Below, piece by piece: positions 42,588 to 49,276 of a stretch of DNA of 49,276 nt. The position numbers were made by a program, and so were the translations under genes. The DNA comes from Ruminiclostridium sp. (GTDB lineage Bacteria > Bacillota > Clostridia > Oscillospirales > Ruminococcaceae): positions 1 through 49,276 of the forward strand of contig JAEEJW010000171.1 of assembly GCA_016282095.1 (NCBI GenBank), given 5' to 3'. Every line of letters starts with the position of its first letter. Position 1 is the stretch's first letter. The notes beneath the pieces were generated by a model that worked only from the letters and a program-made list of their open reading frames with translations, had not been told where the DNA came from and did not search any database.

Positions 42588-42642
42588 TATTTTTCTGCAT
42601 TTTTACTGTCTGTTCTGCTCGCAGGGCGAGCAATTTCAGTCA

Positions 42643-43410
42643 TCAGCCGCCTGCGGCTTCTTCCTTCTTGGCCGACTTCGGCATCATGAACTCAAGTTTT
42701 TCCTTTATCATTCGGGGGTTCGAACCGGCAGCAATTGCCATTACGCCCTCGATGATAATCTGCATACAGAACACTTCATCGTCATGCGCGTTTTTCAGCG
42801 ATGTCGCGATAGGCGTGAAGATAACGTTCGCGAACAGTGAACCGTAGAACGTGGTAATGAGCGCGGTCGCCATAGCCGGACCGAGGTCACCGCCGTCCAG
42901 GTTCTGAAGCATGATAACAAGTCCGACCAGCGTACCTATCATTCCGAAGGCCGGACACAGGCTGGCGCCCTTCTCAAAGAATCCTCGGTTCGCTTCATGA
43001 CGGGCTTCGAGGAATTCCAGCGAGCCTTCGAGCATCTCTCTTACCTTTGCCGAATCGTTTGCGTCTACGATAAGCATAAGACTCTGCTTCATGAACGGGT
43101 CGTCGCACTTGTTGGCACTGTCTTCCAGCGCGAGAAGTCCCTTGCTTCGCGCTGTATTTGCGAATTCGACTATCTGATCTATGTACTTCTGCGGGTTGTA
43201 CTTCTGAGGCAGTATTGCGAGAATGAACAGCTTGGGAAGTGTTTTCAGCAGCGAGAGCGGTGAAAGTCCGATAAGTACACCGAACGTGCCTCCGACGGTG
43301 ATCATCAGCGACGGTATATCTATGAACCAGTCGAGCTGTCCGCCCTGGAAGATACCGAACAGGATAAGTCCGAACGCCAGTACCCAGCCTATTATAAGTG
43401 TAATATTCAA
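42643..43410 (-). CDS. motA: Flagellar motor protein MotA
   Basis: DIPSLMITVGGTFGVLI...GASLCPAFGMIGTLVGLVIMLQNL...PAMATALITTFYGSLFANVIFTPIATSL. Confidence 0.97.
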   Translation of the reverse strand: MNITLIIGWVLAFGLILFGIFQGGQLDWFIDIPSLMITVGGTFGVLIGLSPLSLLKTLPKLFILAILPQKYNPQKYIDQIVEFANTARSKGLLALEDSANKCDDPFMKQSLMLIVDANDSAKVREMLEGSLEFLEARHEANRGFFEKGASLCPAFGMIGTLVGLVIMLQNLDGGDLGPAMATALITTFYGSLFANVIFTPIATSLKNAHDDEVFCMQIIIEGVMAIAAGSNPRMIKEKLEFMMPKSAKKEEAAGG

Positions 43411-43523
43411 AATGGTTCCCTCCGGTAAAATTATATTTTTTCACACCAAATCCCGCATAAACCCGGATACCTGCCGCTCTGACGCAGCGAAGCATTCGGG
43501 ATCATACGGTAATAATGCGATAT

Positions 43524-43733
43524 TCAGCTTTCCCGCGGGTTCTCCCTGATCCGCGCATGGCAGGCGCGGTTGAAGCCCACGATCTTTCCCATTATCTCGT
43601 TAAGAGATTCCTGAACTATATAACTGTTTCCGTTCACCATATTGACCACAGTGTCCGGAGACTCCACAACATTTTCGATATGTGCTTCATTCAGCATTAT
43701 ATCCTTGCCGTTGAGTTTCGTTAAAATTATCAT
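43524..43733 (-). CDS. flbD: FlbD family flagellar protein
   Basis: MIILTKLNGKDIMLNEAHIENVVESPDTVVNMVNGNSYIVQESLNEI; between flgE and motA. Confidence 0.95.
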   Translation of the reverse strand: MIILTKLNGKDIMLNEAHIENVVESPDTVVNMVNGNSYIVQESLNEIMGKIVGFNRACHARIRENPRES

Positions 43734-43759
43734 ATTCTATCCTTGTATAAACCGCTTAT

Positions 43760-43784
43760 GCGGTGAGGGACAAGCCCTCACCGC
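43760..43784 (-). promoter_or_regulatory. Intercistronic hairpin downstream of flgE
   Basis: GCGGTGAGGG-acaag-CCCTCACCGC perfect 10-bp stem without a T-tract. Confidence 0.6.
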
Positions 43785-43796
43785 TGCGGAAGATGA

Positions 43797-45749
43797 TTAT
43801 CTCTTGAGGTTGATGAGCTCTTCGAGCATGGTATCCGATACTGTGATGATACGCGAGTTTGCCTGATAGCCTCTTTGCGTGATTATCATGTCGGAAAATT
43901 CCTGCGCGAGGTCAACATTGGACATTTCCAGCGCACCGGCAACCACATCGCCAGCGCCGTCCTTGCCCGCGATCTTCACCTGTGCCTCGCCGGAAGCGAG
44001 TGTCGCTCTCCAGAGCGTGGTGCCCGCCTGCTCAAGACCGGTGGGGTTCTCAAAAGTAGCAATGTCTATACGTCCGAGATAGAGCAGACCGTGTACCGCA
44101 TGACGGCCTATGATAGTACCGTCGTTCTGGATACGCAGGGACTCCAGGTCGTCAACCTCCTGCTCCGCCGCAAGTCGTCCGTCGGTAAGCGTTACCGTGC
44201 TCATAGCTGTGGCGATATCCGAGAAGAAGTTGTCACGGCCGCCGGCAAGTCCTAAGCGCTCGGTTTTTGCGCCGAGTGCGGTTGAGAAGCTGAAATTCGG
44301 GATATAAGCGGACTCAGCCACTTCGCTCTCCGTAGTATTGCCGCTGTCGTCGGTAGTGGTCACTTTGTGAGTGGTCTCGGCTGCGGAAACAGTGATCTTG
44401 TAATCTTCACCCTTGTCGGCCGCGGCGAGGTTCACTGCCTTCTGGATAGCTTCCAGAGTCGTGCTCTCGGGAACGGTTATGGTAAGTGTGCTGTCCTTCC
44501 ACTTCGCAACAGGCGCCGAGCCGATAGAAGAGGAATACTTGAGATCTATCTCGTATTTGTTTGCGAACTCGCCGGGAGTGTCGGCTGTGAATGTGAGGGA
44601 TATCTTATCCGCCACGCTGCCGTCGGCGTCGTAAGTATAGAGATCAAGCGTATTTGTGGCATTGAGCGCCTGCACATCGCTGTAGGAGGGCAGGTTATCG
44701 AAGCTCACGTCCAGGGGCAGGATATCCTCGGAAAGGTCAACACCGCCCTGCTTGATCGCATCGTTGAGCTTGGTCTCGAAATCATCGAGAGCAGCCTGCG
44801 TATATATATTTCTTGCATTGGAAATTTCTGCCGCAAAAGTTCTGTCTTCAGCGGAGAGCTCATTGATCTTGCCTTCGAGACGTCTGTAAGCCTCGGCGTA
44901 ATACTCAGGATCAGTCTCCCACGGCAGCGGGTCGGTATCGGGTGCGCCGTCGGGTCTGGTATTTCCGTACTTCTCGCGGAGATTGAGTATTATCGCGGCA
45001 GCCTCGGCGTCCTTGGGTTCCGTGGCTGTGGGATCCACATAGTCTGTGTACAGGTCTATCACAGTCTTGTTGTAGTCCTTGAGAGCTTCGCCGCCAAAGT
45101 CCTGGTCGAGATCCATGTATATGGTGAGGTTGGGGCCGCTCTTTGTGGCGAAGGGAGTATCCGAGTTCACGATAGAGAACGAGATGTTGCCCTCTTCTCC
45201 GGGAGAAGCCGCCGTGATAGTGATGTCGTAGCCGTTGACATTCTTGGTCGATGACGCTTTGTTGTCCTCGACTGCGGGTATTCTTATGTTGATGCGCTGT
45301 GACTGGCCTGTCTCAACACCGGTGGGGTCGCCCGAAACGCCCAGCACCATATTGCCGTTCTGGTCGCAGAGGTTGCCGTAGCTGTCCACGGAGAACTTGC
45401 CGGAACGGGTGTAATATATATTTCCCGAATCGTCCATTACCTGGAAGAAACCTTCGCCCTCAAGAGCGCAGTCATAATAGCTGTCGGTGTATGTAAAACC
45501 CGACTGTGTCATGATCTGCTGCACCGAACCGAGCTGTGCGCCGTAGCCTATCTGGGTGGGGTTCTTACCGCCCGTGGTGGCATCGCCCGCCGAAGCGTTG
45601 GTCTTGGTCTGGTAGTAAACGTCCTTGAACGTTACCGCGCTTGCCTTGTAGCCTGTTGTATTTACATTGGAGATGTTATTGCCTATAACGTCCATTCTCT
45701 GGTTATGGGTCTTCATTCCGGCAACACCGGAATACAATGATTTCATCAT
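43797..45749 (-). CDS. flgE: Flagellar hook protein FlgE
   Basis: MMKSLYSGVAGMKTHNQRMDVIGNNISNVNTTGYKASAVTFKDVYYQ; C-terminal MSNVDLAQEFSDMIITQRGYQANSRIITVSDTMLEELINLKR. Start chosen at MMKSLYS with RBS AAAGGAATT; the ORF extends to 45842. Confidence 0.96.
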   Translation of the reverse strand: MMKSLYSGVAGMKTHNQRMDVIGNNISNVNTTGYKASAVTFKDVYYQTKTNASAGDATTGGKNPTQIGYGAQLGSVQQIMTQSGFTYTDSYYDCALEGEGFFQVMDDSGNIYYTRSGKFSVDSYGNLCDQNGNMVLGVSGDPTGVETGQSQRINIRIPAVEDNKASSTKNVNGYDITITAASPGEEGNISFSIVNSDTPFATKSGPNLTIYMDLDQDFGGEALKDYNKTVIDLYTDYVDPTATEPKDAEAAAIILNLREKYGNTRPDGAPDTDPLPWETDPEYYAEAYRRLEGKINELSAEDRTFAAEISNARNIYTQAALDDFETKLNDAIKQGGVDLSEDILPLDVSFDNLPSYSDVQALNATNTLDLYTYDADGSVADKISLTFTADTPGEFANKYEIDLKYSSSIGSAPVAKWKDSTLTITVPESTTLEAIQKAVNLAAADKGEDYKITVSAAETTHKVTTTDDSGNTTESEVAESAYIPNFSFSTALGAKTERLGLAGGRDNFFSDIATAMSTVTLTDGRLAAEQEVDDLESLRIQNDGTIIGRHAVHGLLYLGRIDIATFENPTGLEQAGTTLWRATLASGEAQVKIAGKDGAGDVVAGALEMSNVDLAQEFSDMIITQRGYQANSRIITVSDTMLEELINLKR

Positions 45750-45838
45750 AGCGGTAATTCCTTTCTGGTCTGCCGCCGCGCCGTCCTTCTGTCGTTCGGG
45801 ACGGCCATATCTCCCGGGAACTTCTCCCGGGTCCGATA

Positions 45839-46243
45839 TCATACTATAACGGCGGAATCAATGTTGGTAAATACGTTTTCTTTTAGATCTTCTGCCGATA
45901 CCGTTGTTATGACGGTATTGTTCTTGACGCTCACGATAAATGCCGTGCTGTCCACGAGTATGAGACTCTCGTCACAGCCCTTCTCCGCTGCGAGCTCCAC
46001 TCCTCTGTTGAGACGCTCGATACGGTCGTTGCCGACAATGTCGATCTGTCTGCTCTCAAGGCGCTTTATCGCGTGATTGGAGAATTCCACTTCCTTGTTT
46101 CCGAGCTTTTCACGAAGCTCCTCCGCAAAGCTGCCTGCTCTGTCCTCCGCCCGTTCTGTGTTCTGTACTCCGGGTGAAGTCCGTCCCGCCCCTGTGGAAA
46201 CGCTTACCGCGCCGCGTCCGGCAAGATACTCACTTATCAGCAT
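45839..46243 (-). CDS. Flagellar operon protein (TIGR02530 family)
   Basis: VEFSNHAIKRLESRQIDIVGNDRIERLNRGVELAAEKGCDESLILVDSTAFIVSVKNNTVITTV; between flgD and flgE. Confidence 0.92.
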   Translation of the reverse strand: MLISEYLAGRGAVSVSTGAGRTSPGVQNTERAEDRAGSFAEELREKLGNKEVEFSNHAIKRLESRQIDIVGNDRIERLNRGVELAAEKGCDESLILVDSTAFIVSVKNNTVITTVSAEDLKENVFTNIDSAVIV

Positions 46244-46267
46244 CGTGTTCCCTCATTTCCGGTCGGT

Positions 46268-47086
46268 TCATTCAAATAACTCGTAAATATCTTCGATATC
46301 GTCCTCGTCGGTCTCAATAACGCCCGTATCGTCTCCGGAAGATGTCTGCTGCTGTGTGGAAGCCGCTTCTTCTGCCGCTGCCGCTGTGGGTGCGCTGACA
46401 TTCTCCTCTGCGGGTGTTTCCTCTTCGGGCTCGTCCGTACTCTGCGATGCCGCAGTTTCCTGAGCCTCGGGGCCGTTCACCTTGACTATCTCGGTGGCGT
46501 CATAAGCATAGCCGTTTACGATCACTCTCACGTTACCGTTCTCGATCTCCAGTGAGCTTGCCACGCCTTCATCGATGTAAGTCATTCCTGTGCTGTCTAC
46601 CGACTGTACAACAACTGTCCTGCCCAGTATACCTGCCGCGAAAGCTCCGTAGTCGCCTATACCGGAAGCGCTTTGTGTTTCGCTGCCGTGTACCTGGCTG
46701 ACCGAGCTGAGTGCGTACTGTGTGCCCTTTACGCTTACCTTCGGGTCGCTGCCGTGTGTGACAAAATCCACGGTTCCCGTTATCGCTTCGCCGTCTCCCG
46801 CAGTAACCGTAACTTTCTTGCCTACCAGGCTGTCCGCGTAGTTCTGCTTCTGTGTGTCATAAGCGTCCTGCTGTGCCTGAAGAGCCGTAAAGCTCGCCAT
46901 CTGGGAAATGAACTCGGTGTTCGATGTGGGCTCGAGGGGATCCTGATTCTGCATCTCCGCCACAAGAAGCGAATAGAAGTTGTCCATGGTGATAAGGTCG
47001 TGCTTATCGTTTGTGAACATATCCTTGTACTTCTCGTAATTGCTCTGCGGGGAGGCAAGATTGTCGAGTCCTGTTACAGATGCCAT
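46268..47086 (-). CDS. flgD: Flagellar hook capping/assembly protein FlgD
   Basis: MDNFYSLLVAEMQNQDPLEPTSNTEFISQMASFTALQ. Confidence 0.95.
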   Translation of the reverse strand: MASVTGLDNLASPQSNYEKYKDMFTNDKHDLITMDNFYSLLVAEMQNQDPLEPTSNTEFISQMASFTALQAQQDAYDTQKQNYADSLVGKKVTVTAGDGEAITGTVDFVTHGSDPKVSVKGTQYALSSVSQVHGSETQSASGIGDYGAFAAGILGRTVVVQSVDSTGMTYIDEGVASSLEIENGNVRVIVNGYAYDATEIVKVNGPEAQETAASQSTDEPEEETPAEENVSAPTAAAAEEAASTQQQTSSGDDTGVIETDEDDIEDIYELFE

Positions 47087-47110
47087 TGTTTCTCCTCCTT
47101 TACTGTTTCG

Positions 47111-48727
47111 TTAAATGCTTTGCAGAAGGTCGTAGAAGCTCTCTCCGTCATTATCGTCCTGCTTCTTTCCATCATCGTCCTGTCTGCCGTATGGGTTCTT
47201 GCTGCTGCCGTCGTAGCTCTGTTCGTTGAACTGCGTGTCCTCGTGCTCGGAAACTATCTGGCACTTCTCAAGCTGTACACCGCTGTCACGGAGCATACTC
47301 TGAAGTCCTTCATTCCTTGCTGCGAGCATGGCTCCCGTTCTCGGGTCGTCCGCCGTGATCTCCACCGATATCCTCTCACCTGCTGCCGCTATCTTGACTG
47401 TTATGCGTCCCAGCGATTCGGGATTGAGTACCATCGTGAACTCGGTATGGTCGTCCTGCATACTCTGTATGCGGTCGAGTATCTGTTCCGCTGTCTGGAC
47501 TTCGGGAGGTCTTACCTCCGCCGTTTCAGGGAACATAGGCTCGTTCTCTACCGGAATGTCAGTCTCTGTCCTGCTGCCCATCAGTTCAGCAGCCATGTGT
47601 ACCGCATCGTAGGTCTCGGTATCGGTCTCCGGTTTATTGCCGTCTTCCGTCACCATGTCGGCTCTCGTTCCGTTGAGGATATGGTCAAGCTCTCCTGTGC
47701 GGTCTGTCCGGAACATTCTGTTTGAAAGCTCTGCCTGACTGCCTTCCGCCATAGTCGGGGTCTCCTCGCCGTTACCGTATACATGACGCACGCTGATATC
47801 CGATATGCCGAGTTCGTCCTTTACCTCATCGATGAGATCGGCGAGCATCTTCACAGTCTCGGTCACCGTAAGGCTGCTCATATCCGGAGCTTCTTCCGGT
47901 TCCGCCGCTGCCGAAACAGCCTCAAAGTCTGCCGCCGCCGCTTCAACCGACAGTTTTCCGTCGGCAAGCTTCTGCACCGACTCTCCGACGAACGCTTTCA
48001 GTCCCTCGTCGAACTCCGGCTCGATGTACTCCGGTTCCTCCGGCATCTCTTCCGCCAGCACCGCAGCGAACTCCGCGCCGCTTTCCGCATCCGCAGTCAC
48101 GGTCAATTCCGCCTGTCCGGGTTCCGTAGTCACAACAACCGGTTCTTCCGTGCCCGGCGCTATATCCGATATCTGCATATCGTCAGCAGCCGCAGCCGCC
48201 ACAGCCGCGCCTTCCGCCGATCCGTCAGAGATCGCCGCCAGCACCTGCATAATGGCATCTATCAGCACGTCTTCCGGCAGTTCGGTGATGTCCTCACTGT
48301 CTTTCAGCGTTTCAAGCGCCTGCGAGAGCATTTCCGCAGCTTCGGCCTTATCTGGCTTTTCGCCTGTCTCGCGCACTGTCTGTGTCACGAGCTCGGCCGC
48401 CTTGCGCAGAAGATCCTCTGCCGCCTGAACATCAGCCGGTTCCGCGCTGTCGAACGTGCTGCTCTTTTCCTGCTGTCCGCGCATTTCACCGGATATTTTT
48501 TCTGCGGGTCTTGAAGTGCTTTTTTCGGTAAACCGGAACTCCTGTCTCAGATCCTTGCCGCCGCGCACTCCGCTGCCCTGAGCCGACATACCCTGACGGC
48601 TTCCGGTATCCTTCTTCACGGTACCCAGCACGTCGGAAAATCCTCCGTCGCCCTGCTCACGCTGTCCGGAGCGGTTCGCAGTCCCCACCTTCATATCCAT
48701 GGATACTGCCTTCGTTAACACATTCAC
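47111..48727 (-). CDS. fliK: Flagellar hook-length control protein FliK
   Basis: C-terminal FTMVLNPESLGRITVKIAAAGERISVEITADDPRTGAMLAARNEGLQSMLRDSGVQLEKCQIVSE; long low-complexity N-region. Confidence 0.9.
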   Translation of the reverse strand: MNVLTKAVSMDMKVGTANRSGQREQGDGGFSDVLGTVKKDTGSRQGMSAQGSGVRGGKDLRQEFRFTEKSTSRPAEKISGEMRGQQEKSSTFDSAEPADVQAAEDLLRKAAELVTQTVRETGEKPDKAEAAEMLSQALETLKDSEDITELPEDVLIDAIMQVLAAISDGSAEGAAVAAAAADDMQISDIAPGTEEPVVVTTEPGQAELTVTADAESGAEFAAVLAEEMPEEPEYIEPEFDEGLKAFVGESVQKLADGKLSVEAAAADFEAVSAAAEPEEAPDMSSLTVTETVKMLADLIDEVKDELGISDISVRHVYGNGEETPTMAEGSQAELSNRMFRTDRTGELDHILNGTRADMVTEDGNKPETDTETYDAVHMAAELMGSRTETDIPVENEPMFPETAEVRPPEVQTAEQILDRIQSMQDDHTEFTMVLNPESLGRITVKIAAAGERISVEITADDPRTGAMLAARNEGLQSMLRDSGVQLEKCQIVSEHEDTQFNEQSYDGSSKNPYGRQDDDGKKQDDNDGESFYDLLQSI

Positions 48728-48791
48728 ACCTCCTTTTCTTTGATATACAGCAGCAAAAGGGCATACTACCCCTTATACTACTATTAACTTC

Positions 48792-48820
48792 ATTATACAC
48801 AAATACACACGAAAAGTCAA
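48792..48820 (-). promoter_or_regulatory. Sigma-A promoter of the flagellar operon
   Basis: Minus strand TTGACT - 17 nt - TATAAT, about 65 nt upstream of fliK. Confidence 0.88.
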
Positions 48821-48907
48821 TGTAATTTTGTAACTTTTTACGATTATTTGCAATATCGGTAATATTTTTGTTACTTTTATACTAAAAATTTTGTACGAAT
48901 AACAAGG

Positions 48908-49276
48908 TCATTGCTCCGGGACGGCGTCGGCATCATATTTCGGCAGCCTCCGCCGCATGAAAACGAAGCAGATAAGGTGCACCAGAAACGTCACTATCCA
49001 CGATACGGGATAGGACATGAACAGCCAGAACTCGGTGTGAAACTCTTCGAGCTGAAAGCCCGTGAATATCCATAATATGCGCAGACCGCAGGCTCCAAGC
49101 AGCGACACTATCGTCGGTGTGACCGCGTATTCCATTCCCCTTATCGATCCGACTATGCAGTCCATAAGCCCGCAGGTCAGGTACAGCGTGCAGACGAGGC
49201 TCATACGCACAAGTCCGGCTTCTATCACATCGGGGCGGCTGTCATAAATGCTCAGCAGCGGCCGTCCGAACAGGAA
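48908..49276 (-). CDS. MATE family efflux transporter, C-terminal part (truncated by window edge)
   Basis: In-frame to window end: FLFGRPLLSIYDSRPDVIEAGLVRMSLVCTLYLTCGLMDCIVGSIRGMEYAVTPTIVSLLGACGLRILW... Confidence 0.85.
   Translation of the reverse strand, partial: FLFGRPLLSIYDSRPDVIEAGLVRMSLVCTLYLTCGLMDCIVGSIRGMEYAVTPTIVSLLGACGLRILWIFTGFQLEEFHTEFWLFMSYPVSWIVTFLVHLICFVFMRRRLPKYDADAVPEQ

Noticed and set aside
1-49276. tRNA/rRNA genes, transposases, integrases or phage genes
   Set aside because: None recognised on reading either strand; the window is almost fully occupied by identifiable chromosomal genes. A tRNAscan/Infernal run would be needed to exclude small RNAs.

Overview
This 49.3 kb window looks like chromosomal DNA from an anaerobic Firmicute. 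I infer an Oscillospiraceae/Ruminococcus-like genome from protein style and gene content; no search was run. From left to right it contains: (1) the end of ftsX, then ftsE and a PucR/CdaR-type regulator, divergent from metG; (2) a flippase-like integral membrane protein and a GNAT acetyltransferase; (3) a cluster of three secreted, modular proteins that share a nearly identical 'GDVAAA..(T)SKGSPDTGVADVAAVAGLA…KRK' C-terminal tail; (4) an apparent operon mfd - small ORF - pth - two DHHW/AlgX-like proteins - FkbH-like HAD protein; (5) an ECF S component and an HtrA-type protease; (6) a SCIFF ranthipeptide precursor of 47 aa with six Cys, missing from the supplied ORF track, next to its radical SAM/SPASM maturase; (7) recJ and a hypothetical gene; (8) a flagellar/chemotaxis operon of about 21 kb on the minus strand, running fliK-flgD-TIGR02530-flgE-flbD-motA-motB-fliM-fliY-cheY-fliO-P-Q-R-flhB-flhA-sigma28-flgF/G-flgF/G-cheC-cheD-fapA; (9) the 3' part of a MATE transporter. 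Many sigma-A promoters with exact 17-bp spacers and several intrinsic terminators can be read directly. I recognised no tRNA, rRNA, CRISPR array or transposon. The observations I rank highest are the module-shuffled SPDTG-tail protein cluster, the two FliM-N/CheY-binding-like motifs in the FliY linker, the SCIFF locus with an intercistronic hairpin, and the FkbH plus double-DHHW genes attached to an mfd-pth operon.
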